Source: Leptolyngbya ohadii IS1 (GTDB lineage Bacteria > Cyanobacteriota > Cyanobacteriia > Elainellales > Elainellaceae). From it: a stretch of DNA of 64,000 nt. The stretch covers positions 249,726-313,725 of the forward strand of contig NZ_NKFP01000004.1 of the NCBI RefSeq assembly GCF_002215035.1, written 5' to 3'. The notes under the pieces are model-generated. The model did not search any database, was not told the DNA's origin, and saw only the letters and a list, made by a program, of their open reading frames with translations. The position numbers and the translations under genes were made by a program. This document shows positions 8,862 to 16,764 of this stretch, piece after piece (position 1 is the stretch's first letter; every line of letters begins with the position of its first letter).

Positions 8862-10139
8862 TTAGGGGCTGGCGGCGGGGGAGGGACTGCCTTCGGGAGC
8901 GATCGTAATGGGGGCATTATCAGTGAGGTTCAGCACGCCGGAGACGATGATCTGATCGCCTGGGTTCAAGCCCGATCGCACCTGGTAGGCGTTGCCCTGG
9001 ATGTCGCCCAGTTCGACCTTGCGCTGGCGAGCGATTTGCTGCGGCTGTCCGTTCTCGCCAGGTTGCCCTGGTTCTGACACAAATACAAAGGTCTGCCCGG
9101 CAATGCGGCTGACGGCATCCGTGGGGACGAGTAATCCGGGCTGGCTGCTCCAAATCACGCGGGCACGCACAAACTGTCCGTCGCGTAACTGTCCGCTGCT
9201 GGGGAAGCTGGCTTTTGCCAGAACGGACTGCTGGGCAGTGTTCACCTGGGGCGAGATGAAGCTAATTTGTCCAGAACCGATCGCCTGTCCCTGCTCGTTG
9301 ACTAGCTGTACGGGTAGACCGATTCGTAACTGGGGGGCACGTTCGATCGGCACAGAAATATTGAGATCCAGGGCTTGGTTCTGAACGATGTTAGTAATCA
9401 CCGTGCTGGTCGTCACGAAGTCGCCCACTTTTACCGGAATGGTGCTGACCTCACCTGCGATTGGAGCAGTGATGCGGCTTTCGCTCAAATCAGCTCCTGC
9501 CGATGCCCGATCTGCCTGGGCACGACCCACCCGCGCATTTGCCTCGTTTAAGGCTGCCTGTGTTGCCCGCACATTCTGTTCTGCTGCCTGAAGGGCTGCC
9601 CTTGCCGTATCGCGGTTATTCCGGGCGCGATCGAGTGCCTGCTGGGACAGCGCCCCTTCTGTGACGAGCTGCTGAGTTCGGGCAAATTCCGTTTCTTGAA
9701 GCCGCGCATTTGCCAGTGCCTGCTGCCGCTCTGCCTGGGCTGCACTCACCTGTGCCTGAGCTGTCGTCCGAGCTGCCTGGGCTGCTGCAACATCGGCTGA
9801 TGCACCGCTCAACTCTGCCTGGTTTTGTTCTGCTCGCAGTTCCACGATCGGCGTACCGGGCTGAACCCGATCGCCCGAAGCCACAAACAAATTCACAATG
9901 CGTCCATCCCGTTCGGGACGCAGTTCTACTTTGCGCTGTGCCTCCAGTGCGCCCACAAATTCAGAGGAGGTTTCGACCCGACTGGTTTCAATCGGCTGAA
10001 CCTGGACGGGAAAGGCGGGGGGTCCTTGTTGCCCGGTTTCGCCGTTTCTGCTGCATCCAATGACGAGGGTAGAAATGAGCAGTGTTGCGCTCAAGATCTG
10101 ACGGGACAGGGAAAGGGAAAGCCTGCTCAGGTTAACCAT
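8862..10139 (-). CDS. RND efflux periplasmic adaptor lipoprotein
   Basis: Membrane-fusion protein that links the RND pump to an outer-membrane channel, 425 aa. A lipoprotein signal ends in the lipobox LVIGC (Cys about residue 31). The barrel-sandwich/lipoyl halves flank a long alanine-rich coiled-coil hairpin (about 95-210, 'AAQAARTTAQAQVSAAQAERQQALANARLQETEFARTQQL'). A beta-barrel domain follows. ATG 10139 is chosen over TTG 10172 because it gives a clean signal peptide. It is first in a minus-strand operon with the pump, GNAT and nei. An inverted repeat 52 bp upstream may be its operator. Confidence 0.92.
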   Translation of the reverse strand: MVNLSRLSLSLSRQILSATLLISTLVIGCSRNGETGQQGPPAFPVQVQPIETSRVETSSEFVGALEAQRKVELRPERDGRIVNLFVASGDRVQPGTPIVELRAEQNQAELSGASADVAAAQAARTTAQAQVSAAQAERQQALANARLQETEFARTQQLVTEGALSQQALDRARNNRDTARAALQAAEQNVRATQAALNEANARVGRAQADRASAGADLSESRITAPIAGEVSTIPVKVGDFVTTSTVITNIVQNQALDLNISVPIERAPQLRIGLPVQLVNEQGQAIGSGQISFISPQVNTAQQSVLAKASFPSSGQLRDGQFVRARVIWSSQPGLLVPTDAVSRIAGQTFVFVSEPGQPGENGQPQQIARQRKVELGDIQGNAYQVRSGLNPGDQIIVSGVLNLTDNAPITIAPEGSPSPAASP

Positions 10140-10190
10140 GCTGGACACCAAAGGAAAAAAGAATGCGCTCAAGTGTTCTGATCAAGTCTC

Positions 10191-10210
10191 TGTACTTGAA
10201 TGGAAGTACA
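10191..10210 (-). promoter_or_regulatory. palindromic operator candidate upstream of the efflux operon
   Basis: TGTACTT-GAATGG-AAGTACA is a perfect 7-bp inverted repeat with a 6-nt spacer, 52 bp upstream of the adaptor start. A 16/20 matching copy lies at 10309-10328. Pumps of this kind are often controlled by dimeric repressors, but no regulator gene is nearby; the role is inferred. Confidence 0.4.
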
Positions 10211-11194
10211 GCGTTTTTCGCTCTCGTAAGGGGCTAGGGGGCTTCTCCCTACGCAGGGGCACAGCCCCTAAACCCCATTTCTTGTACTCTTATTAGCCTG
10301 GAAAAGGCTGTATTTGAATGAAAGTATTTGAGTGGAAAGCCGTTGCTTGTCATTCGTTAGCCGAAGGCGGGCAGAATCCAGGCAGTTCAATCGTCACTTA
10401 GAATCGTCACTTAGAAATTACACCAGACTTCCTCCCGTGCTTGTTTCTGTCGATCGCAGTGCGTTTCCCAGCCGCTCCAACGCCAGACTGATTCAACACT
10501 TAAAAAATGATTATCGTAGCCCGATTGACTGTACTGATTTACCGCTTCTATGCTGCGAAAGAGAACGCTGCGAAGAAGAACTGGGCTGTTGCTGGCAAGC
10601 TATTTCAATCGCAGTCAGTCCCATTGTCGTTGGCTCCAAGGCTACAGATAAAACCGCTCCAAATTATTCCAGCCCGACTCATCTCACATCAAGGTCGATC
10701 GTTTTACAGATAGCGCTTTGTAGATAGCGTGGTTCAAGGTTGCCTTGAAAGAAGTGCCTTTCAGACTATCAAATGCTTTAACCGTCACAGCTACACCCGA
10801 ACGGAGGATTTTTTAGAATCTTGAAATTTCCTCTTTACTGGAGAGAAATCCCGCTCCATCGCTCTTTCGATGCCCATTTCCCGCTCTGGGAATTGATTTC
10901 CGTGCCTGCTTCTCTCCCAAATCGTGCCTTATGCTACCGAATCCCACCCTGCTTTAGAGGATAACGAAGAGAGCAACAAAGAATGCTGCTGTCAAAACGT
11001 CTCGCTACAGGCGCAGAGCGATTCAAGCTTTATCAAACGATCGATCAACGCGATCGGCGTGGGTCTGTGAAGTGAAATGGGCACGATTACCCCTCTGGGA
11101 AACTGTGGAGCGATCGGTTCAGAACAAATCAGTGTCGTGCAAATTCAGGAAAGCATTGCCCTGACCGGACATTACAGCAGCTAGGCATCGTTTT
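10211..11194. other. about 1 kb intergenic region between the divergent efflux and importer operons
   Basis: It holds a G/C-rich fold-back (GGGGCTAGGGGG...CAGCCCCTAAACCCC, about 10229-10277) and a second TGTATTTGAATGAAAGTATT copy (10309-10328). A perfect 13-bp tandem duplication (AATCGTCACTTAG) lies at 10389-10401 and 10402-10414. Open frames here of up to 131 codons have no protein-like character (composition of random sequence, no start signal), so I do not call a gene. Confidence 0.5.
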
Positions 11195-11230
11195 GTACCG
11201 CAGTTCGTACCGTAAGTTGTACCGCAAGCA
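11195..11230 (+). promoter_or_regulatory. three 12-bp tandem GTACCG units before the BMP operon
   Basis: GTACCGCAGTTC, GTACCGTAAGTT and GTACCGCAAGCA follow each other without gap, ending 20 bp before the chosen GTG start at 11251. The spacing places GTA and TAC 10 nt apart twice. This resembles, but does not match, the NtcA GTA-N8-TAC consensus. It may be an operator or a 5'-UTR element. Confidence 0.4.
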
Positions 11231-11250
11231 CATTATTGGAGATCGGCAGA

Positions 11251-12456
11251 GTGAGTAACAAAAAGTATTTCGGTGTGTCGCGCCGTCAGGTCGTTCGGGG
11301 AATTCTGGCAACCACTGCGTTTGGCGCGGTGACAAAGTTTGGAACGGGCTGTGCTCCGGCAGGCAACACGACCCAAGCCAGTGCCGGTGGCGGCGAACCT
11401 CCTGCGTCGGGTGGCGATGGGCTGACGGTTGGCTTTATCTATGTGGGTCCAAAGGACGATTACGGCTACAACCAGGCACATGCAGAAGGCGCGGTAGGCA
11501 TGGCGAAGGCAGTTTCGGGCGTGAAGCTGGTAGAAGAAGCAAACGTTCCCGAAACCACTGCGGTCGCAGAATCCATGCGAAACATGATCGATGTGGACGG
11601 CGCGAAGGTACTGTTTCCCACGTCCTTTGGCTATTTCGAGCCGCACATTCTGAAGATGGCAGAAGAGTACCCGGATGTGCAGTTCTTCCACGCGGGCGGA
11701 CTCTATAAGGAAGGGGTGCATCCCAAGAATATCGGCAGCTACTTTGGCTACATCGACGAAGCACAGTACGTTGCGGGAGTTGTGGCAGGGCTGACTTCTA
11801 AGACGGGCAAGTTGGGCTTTGTTGGTGCTAAACCAATTCCGCAGGTGCTACGAAACATCAACAGCTTTACTCTGGGCGCACGCAGCGTCAGACCGGACGC
11901 CACAACCCAGGTGATCTTTACCGGAAACTGGGCTGAGCCGATCAAAGAAGCAGAAGCGACCAACAGCATGGCGGACCAGGGCATCGACGTTGTGACCTGC
12001 CACGTAGACAGCCCCAAAGTGGTGATGGAAACCGCTGAAAAGCGCGGCATTTTCTCCTCTGGCTACCACGCCAACCAAACTGCTCTGGCTCCTAAGGGAT
12101 ATCTAACCGGCGCAGAATGGGATTGGACAAACATCTACAGCCGCATTGCCAAAGACATCGAAGCGGGCAAAACCCTCGACAATGGCGGTATTCCCCACCT
12201 GATGCGCGGCGGCTTAAAGGATGGATTCTGTAAAGTCTCTGACTATGGTCCGGCAGTCAGCTCAGAGACGAAGCAAAAAGCCGATGCTGTGAAAGCCCAG
12301 TTTATGGACGGCAGCATGGTCATCTACAAGGGCGGACTAAGGGACAACAAAGGCAATGTGATCATCCCAGCCGGACAGGATCAGAAGCAGCAAGATCCCA
12401 AACTGGAGGAAATGAATTACCTGGTGGAAGGGGTGATTGGCTCGATCGGTAGCTAA
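11251..12456 (+). CDS. BMP-family ABC importer substrate-binding lipoprotein
   Basis: Periplasmic solute receptor of the Bmp/PnrA (Med) family, 401 aa. The family binds nucleosides; here the neighbours suggest a small nitrogen-rich compound. The N-terminus carries a twin-arginine signal (SRRQVVRG, R11-R12) followed by FGTGC, so it is probably a Tat-exported lipoprotein anchored at C34. Typical family blocks are 'VGFIYVGPKDDYGYNQAHAEG' and 'GKLGFVGAKPIPQV'. The GTG at 11251 has GGAG 9 nt upstream; an in-frame TTG at 11236 is less likely. First gene of a plus-strand cluster running to 19.7 kb. Confidence 0.9.
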   Translation: MSNKKYFGVSRRQVVRGILATTAFGAVTKFGTGCAPAGNTTQASAGGGEPPASGGDGLTVGFIYVGPKDDYGYNQAHAEGAVGMAKAVSGVKLVEEANVPETTAVAESMRNMIDVDGAKVLFPTSFGYFEPHILKMAEEYPDVQFFHAGGLYKEGVHPKNIGSYFGYIDEAQYVAGVVAGLTSKTGKLGFVGAKPIPQVLRNINSFTLGARSVRPDATTQVIFTGNWAEPIKEAEATNSMADQGIDVVTCHVDSPKVVMETAEKRGIFSSGYHANQTALAPKGYLTGAEWDWTNIYSRIAKDIEAGKTLDNGGIPHLMRGGLKDGFCKVSDYGPAVSSETKQKADAVKAQFMDGSMVIYKGGLRDNKGNVIIPAGQDQKQQDPKLEEMNYLVEGVIGSIGS

Positions 12457-12511
12457 ACGAGTTCTTGTTTGCATCCAACTTTTCCCTCAGGTCGTCATTC
12501 CCCCTACCCCT

Positions 12512-13606
12512 ATGCAAAGCTGGCGAAGAACGCTTGAATCTATCTGTTTGCCGATCGGCGCAATCCTGGTAGGACTGCTGCTGTTTGGCGTTTTTTGTGC
12601 GGCAGTCGGGGCAAATCCGATCGCCGTCTATGGCTCGATCTGGAAATCTGCCTTTGGTCGCTGGAATACCTTTCAAAACACACTCATTCGGGCGGCCCCG
12701 CTGATGCTGTCGTCCCTTTGTACGGCATTGCCTGCCCGTCTTGGACTAGTGATTATCGGCAATGAGGGTGCCTTAGTGGTCGGCGGATTGGCGGCAGTGT
12801 CGATGGGGTTAACGCTGGGAACTGCTGTACCCGCGACGATCGTGCAAATTGCGATGGCGCTGGCGGGCATGGTTGCGGGCGGTCTGTGGATCGGCTTTGC
12901 GGGTGCATTGCGCCACTATCGGGCAGTGAACGAAACGATTAGCAGTTTATTGCTGAACTATATTGCGATCGCTCTGCTGAACCATCTGGTAGGCGGTCCC
13001 ATGCGCGATCCCAGTTCGCTGAACAAGCCCTCGACCTATCCGCTGGCAGAAATCAATATGCTGACGACGATTCCGGGGACGCGGGTTCACTGGGGTTTGA
13101 TCTTTGGCTTAGCTGCCTGCATCATTGCCTATTTTCTGATGCAGCGGACGACCTTTGGCTTCGCAGCCCGGACGGCAGGCGGCAATATTCGGGCGGCAAG
13201 AATTGCGGGTCTTCCCGTGGGACAACTGACCATCCTTGTTTGCTTCCTGGCAGGAGCCTGTGCGGGTCTGGCGGGCATGGTGGAAGTGGCAGCGGTTCAG
13301 GGGGCGGCAAATGAATCCCTCAACGTGGGCTACGGCTATGGCGGCATCCTGGTCGCGTTCGCGGCAAGGCATAACCCGTTAGCGGCGGTGCTGGTGTCTC
13401 TTCTGGTAGGCGGCATTCTGGCAAGCGGCGGCATTCTCCAGCGGGCACACGATCTACCGGACGCAACAGTGCTGGTGTTCCAGGGGATTATATTCCTCTG
13501 CGTGCTGTACAGCGATTCCCTGTTCGGCAGGTTTGCCTTCTTTAAGGAACGCCCTGATCCCCTGCCCCCTGCTCCCCCGCTCTCCAATCCTACCGTCCCC
13601 ACCTAA
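12512..13606 (+). CDS. ABC importer permease (BMP/ribose-type), subunit 1
   Basis: Integral membrane subunit, 364 aa, with about 8-9 hydrophobic segments starting at residues 14-38 ('ICLPIGAILVGLLLFGVFCAAVGANP'). It has the BPD_transp_2 family signatures 'LPARLGLVIIGNEGALVVGG' and 'GIPVG-like RAARIAGLPVGQ', and 'AANESLNVGYGYGGILVAFAARHNP' near the C-terminus. ATG 12512 is chosen; the frame extends upstream into the BMP gene end but without family sequence. The last ~15 residues are proline-rich (PLPPAPPLSNPTVPT). It pairs with the next gene to form the channel. Confidence 0.9.
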   Translation: MQSWRRTLESICLPIGAILVGLLLFGVFCAAVGANPIAVYGSIWKSAFGRWNTFQNTLIRAAPLMLSSLCTALPARLGLVIIGNEGALVVGGLAAVSMGLTLGTAVPATIVQIAMALAGMVAGGLWIGFAGALRHYRAVNETISSLLLNYIAIALLNHLVGGPMRDPSSLNKPSTYPLAEINMLTTIPGTRVHWGLIFGLAACIIAYFLMQRTTFGFAARTAGGNIRAARIAGLPVGQLTILVCFLAGACAGLAGMVEVAAVQGAANESLNVGYGYGGILVAFAARHNPLAAVLVSLLVGGILASGGILQRAHDLPDATVLVFQGIIFLCVLYSDSLFGRFAFFKERPDPLPPAPPLSNPTVPT

Positions 13607-13643
13607 CGCCCCTATTACGCCCCAAATACAAGGAGTCGATCAA

Positions 13644-14579
13644 ATGACGACAGAAGTTTCTCAAGCCCTCGGCTGGTGGGGGGTTCCGCTGGCAATTCTG
13701 GCAGGAACAATGCGAGGCGGTACGCCCTTCCTGTTTGTCAGCTTGGGAGAATGCCTCACGGAAAAAAGCGGCAAAATTAACCTCGGACTGGAGGGCACGC
13801 TCCTCTTCGGTGCTATGTCGGCTTACGGCGTTTCCTACCTGACGGGTTCTCCCTGGCTGGGAGTTCTGGTGGCAGGATTTGCAGGGGCGTTTCTGGGCTG
13901 CATCCACGGCTGGCTTTCCCAGCAGCGTCGAGTAAATGATGTGGCGGTCGGCATTGCCATGATTATCTTCGGCAGTGGACTCGCCTTTTTCTTTGGGAAG
14001 CCCTTCATTCAGCCCTCTGCCCCTCAGTTACCGACCATTAACTTAGGAGCCTGGAGCAGCAATCCGGCAGTACAGGCGGCGCTGGCAATCAGTCCGCTGT
14101 TTCTTATAGGCTTGGCGATCGCCCCGATTATGCGCTGGTTCTTTCGATCGACCCGCTGGGGCTTATTTATCCGGGCAGCAGGCGATAGTCCAGAGGCAGC
14201 CAGAGCGATGGGCATCTCGATCTTTAAGGTGCGGTTACTCAGCGTCATTTTTGGCAGTTTTCTCGCAGGCATCGGCGGCGCGGCATTGTCCCTCTACTAT
14301 CCCGGAGTTTGGACGGAGCGCATTTCGAGCGGTCAGGGGTTGATGGCGGTGGCGCTGGTGATTTTCGCCCGCTGGAACCCGATTAACTGTCTTTGGGCTT
14401 CCCTGCTGTTTGGCGGCGCACAGGCACTCGGACCTGCCCTGCAATCCGTGGGCATCAAGGAGGGCTACTACCTGTTCAACGCCGCTCCCTACGTGCTGAC
14501 CCTGTTCATCATGATTTTTACCTGCTCTCCGAAGCGATCGCTGTTTGGCGCACCCGGCGCGTTAGGCATGGAGAACTGA
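13644..14579 (+). CDS. ABC importer permease (BMP/ribose-type), subunit 2
   Basis: Second channel subunit, 311 aa, BPD_transp_2 family. It starts MTTEVSQALGWWGVPLAILAGTMRGGTPFLFVSLGECLTEKSGKINLGLEG; the 'KINLGLEG' block mirrors 'LGLVIIGNEG' in subunit 1. Several membrane helices follow, and 'GISIFKVRLLSVIFGSFLAGIGGA' is the cytoplasmic coupling region. ATG 13644 has AAGGAG about 9 nt upstream. It follows subunit 1 by 37 nt and must work with the receptor (11251) and the ATPase (16765). Confidence 0.9.
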   Translation: MTTEVSQALGWWGVPLAILAGTMRGGTPFLFVSLGECLTEKSGKINLGLEGTLLFGAMSAYGVSYLTGSPWLGVLVAGFAGAFLGCIHGWLSQQRRVNDVAVGIAMIIFGSGLAFFFGKPFIQPSAPQLPTINLGAWSSNPAVQAALAISPLFLIGLAIAPIMRWFFRSTRWGLFIRAAGDSPEAARAMGISIFKVRLLSVIFGSFLAGIGGAALSLYYPGVWTERISSGQGLMAVALVIFARWNPINCLWASLLFGGAQALGPALQSVGIKEGYYLFNAAPYVLTLFIMIFTCSPKRSLFGAPGALGMEN

Positions 14580-14608
14580 TAGTAACAGGTCATCTCCCCA
14601 ATCAAATC

Positions 14609-14641
14609 TCTTGTGGGGTGGGCATCCTGCCCGCCCAGTGC
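14609..14641 (+). repeat. short dispersed repeat TTGTGGGGTGGGCATCCTGC
   Basis: The element TTGTGGGGTGGGCATC-CTGCCCGCCCAGTGC recurs with small changes at 20262-20296 (plus) and 33252-33279 (minus). It contains the short palindrome GGGCATCCTGCCC. It is intergenic in all three places. Confidence 0.7.
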
Positions 14642-14690
14642 AAAAAAGCAATTCCACACAACCAATCCTTCATTTCACTGAAATCAAACC

Positions 14691-15719
14691 ATGAGCGGAC
14701 TCGGTGGCTTAAACAAAACTCCTAACGGTGTCGTGATGGGACTGGTACAGCTCCAGCTCCCTGTAGTCGTCACGCCGGACGATCTGGCAGCACAAACCCA
14801 GCGCATCTGTGACCTGGTGGCAAAAGCTCGGCGCAATATGCCGACGATGGATCTGGTGGTCTTCCCGGAGTATTCGCTGCACGGGCTATCAATGGACACC
14901 AATCCTGAAATTATGTGTCGCCTGGATGGTCCAGAGGTAGAGGCATTTCGGCAAGCCTGCCGCGATCAGAAAATTTGGGGCTGCTTCTCGATCATGGAGT
15001 ACAACCCCAACGGCAATCCCTACAACAGCGGCATCATTATTGACGACCAGGGCGAACTGAAGCTCTACTATCGCAAGCTGCATCCGTGGGTTCCGGTCGA
15101 ACCGTGGGAACCGGGGAATCTGGGAATCCCGGTCTGTGAAGGTCCCAACGGCAGCACGATCGCCCTCATCATCTGCCACGACGGAATGTTTCCCGAAATG
15201 GCGCGGGAATGTGCCTACAAGGGCGCAGAAATCATGATTCGCACGGCGGGCTATACTGCCCCGATTCGCCACTCCTGGCAGATCACCAATCAGGCAAACG
15301 CCTTTTGCAACCTGATGTACACCGCTTCGGTCTGTATGTGCGGCAGCGACGGCACGTTCGACTCAATGGGCGAAGGAATGTTCGTTAACTTTGACGGCAC
15401 GCCTCTGGCGATGGGCAGCCACCGCCCCGACGAAATCATCACCGCCGAACTGCGCCCCGATCTGGTACGCGAAGCCCGTCAACACTGGGGCGTGGAAAAT
15501 AACATCTACCAGTTTGGACATCGCGGCTATGTCGCAGTCAAAGGTGGCGCTCAGGATTGCCCTTATACCTACATGCAGGATTTGGTGAACGGCAACTATC
15601 GCCTGCCCTGGGAAGATTCTGTGGTCTACACTGACGGGACTTCCTGCGGTTTCCCGGCTCCGACTCGCACCTACGAGGGAATGCCTTCTGTGCCCGAACC
15701 TTCTGAGGAGAATGTCTGA
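14691..15719 (+). CDS. amiF: formamidase (nitrilase superfamily)
   Basis: Hydrolyses formamide to formate and ammonia in characterised family members, 342 aa. The Glu-Lys-Cys triad is visible: E60 in 'VVFPEYSLHG', K129 in 'LYYRKLHPW', and C162 in 'ALIICHDGMFPE'. The 33-residue Lys-Cys spacing matches formamidase. The whole sequence, from 'MSGLGGLNKTPNGVVMGLVQLQLPVV' to the C-terminal 'DGTSCGFPAPTRTYEGMP', reads as AmiF rather than aliphatic amidase AmiE. It sits between the permeases and the biuret-hydrolase homologue, so its in vivo substrate may be a formamide-like or carbamoyl nitrogen compound; that is inference. Confidence 0.88.
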   Translation: MSGLGGLNKTPNGVVMGLVQLQLPVVVTPDDLAAQTQRICDLVAKARRNMPTMDLVVFPEYSLHGLSMDTNPEIMCRLDGPEVEAFRQACRDQKIWGCFSIMEYNPNGNPYNSGIIIDDQGELKLYYRKLHPWVPVEPWEPGNLGIPVCEGPNGSTIALIICHDGMFPEMARECAYKGAEIMIRTAGYTAPIRHSWQITNQANAFCNLMYTASVCMCGSDGTFDSMGEGMFVNFDGTPLAMGSHRPDEIITAELRPDLVREARQHWGVENNIYQFGHRGYVAVKGGAQDCPYTYMQDLVNGNYRLPWEDSVVYTDGTSCGFPAPTRTYEGMPSVPEPSEENV

Positions 15720-15946
15720 ACCCGAACCGCCCCCTTGCCCCCCACTTCTGGGGGGAATCAAGCTAATCAAGTACAGTCTTTTTGTTTCCCAGGAGCTTCA
15801 CCGTGAGTTCAAAGTCCCCCATTCGTAGGGGATTTAGGGGCAATGTAGAACCTCTTACACTCTTAACCATTCTCGTCAACCGATCGCCCACTCCCTACTC
15901 CCCACTCCCTTTCATCACCCATCCACCCATCCACCCATCCACCTCT
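15720..15946. repeat. inverted-repeat and C/T-rich tract between amiF and the biuret-hydrolase gene
   Basis: It contains CCCCCCACTTCTGGGGGG (about 15738-15755) and TCCCCCATTC-GTAGGGGATTTAGGGG (about 15816-15842), both G/C hairpins. A C/T-rich tract with ATCCACCC repeated three times (about 15920-15943) then runs right up to the start codon at 15947. No gene. Confidence 0.6.
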
Positions 15947-16660
15947 ATGGGCACCTACCTCCCCGCCGACCCCTACCCCTACCCCTACAACGGTGACTTT
16001 CGCCCCGCCAACACCGCCCTGATCATCATCGATATGCAGACGGACTTCTGCGGCAAAGGCGGCTACGTAGATCAAATGGGCTACGACCTTTCCCTCACCC
16101 GATCGCCGATCGCCCCCCTGCAAAAACTCCTGGCAACCATGCGGGAAGCAGGCTTTCACATCATCCACACCCGCGAAGGACACCGCCCCGATCTGTCTGA
16201 CCTGCCGGAAAACAAGCAGTGGCGATCGCGGCAAATTGGGGCAGGTATTGGCGATCCCGGTCCCTGCGGCAAAATTCTGGTCAGGGGCGAACCGGGCTGG
16301 GAAATCATCCCCGAACTGGCTCCCCTCCCCGACGAACCCATCATCGACAAACCGGGCAAAGGCTCCTTCTACGCCACTGATCTCGATCTGCTGCTAAAGC
16401 GCAAAGGCATCCAAAACCTGATCCTGACAGGCATCACCACCGATGTCTGCGTCCACACCACCATGCGCGACGCCAACGATCGTGGCTACGAATGCCTCAT
16501 CCTCTCGGACTGCACGGGCGCAACCGACTACGGTAACCACCTCGCCGCCCTCAAAATGGTCACTATGCAAGGAGGCGTTTTCGGCGCAGTCTCCACCTCC
16601 CAAGCCGTCCTTGAAGCGATCGCCCAATCCACCCCCCACGCAGTCCCCACCCCCGTCTAA
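15947..16660 (+). CDS. biuH: biuret hydrolase-like cysteine hydrolase (isochorismatase superfamily)
   Basis: Probably hydrolyses biuret to allophanate and ammonia, 237 aa. The triad Asp-Lys-Cys is present: D33 ('[23 protein letters not shown]'), K138 ('[13 protein letters not shown]') and C168 ('[23 protein letters not shown]'). Long blocks such as '[17 protein letters not shown]', '[15 protein letters not shown]' and '[17 protein letters not shown]' match my memory of rhizobial biuret hydrolase closely, more than RutB or nicotinamidase. ATG 15947 is chosen; the frame extends to 15782 but only through repeat DNA. It lies inside an ABC importer operon. Confidence 0.82.
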   Translation: MGTYLPADPYPYPYNGDFRPANTALIIIDMQTDFCGKGGYVDQMGYDLSLTRSPIAPLQKLLATMREAGFHIIHTREGHRPDLSDLPENKQWRSRQIGAGIGDPGPCGKILVRGEPGWEIIPELAPLPDEPIIDKPGKGSFYATDLDLLLKRKGIQNLILTGITTDVCVHTTMRDANDRGYECLILSDCTGATDYGNHLAALKMVTMQGGVFGAVSTSQAVLEAIAQSTPHAVPTPV

Positions 16661-16764
16661 CCTCCCCTGCTCCCTGCTCCCCTCTCCCTTTCTTACCCAT
16701 CCACTCATCCACCCATCTACTCATCCACCCATCTACTCATCCACTCCCCCCTACTCCCCCACTC
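16661..16764. repeat. C/T-rich (CATCCACCCAT)n tract before the ATPase gene
   Basis: Alternating CATCCACCCATCTACT units (about 16696-16745) and CCCCCTACTCCCCCACTC lead directly into the ATG at 16765, with no purine-rich Shine-Dalgarno sequence. The same kind of tract precedes the genes at 15947 and 18371. Confidence 0.65.

Noticed and set aside
10332-10727. Open frame of 131 codons between the efflux and importer operons
   Set aside because: Composition rich in Ser/Arg/Cys without any domain, no ribosome-binding site, and it spans a 13-bp tandem duplication. It reads as non-coding DNA.
11195-11222. Canonical NtcA site upstream of the importer operon
   Set aside because: The spacing between GTA and TAC is 10, not 8, nucleotides, and no matching -10 box at the usual distance was identified.
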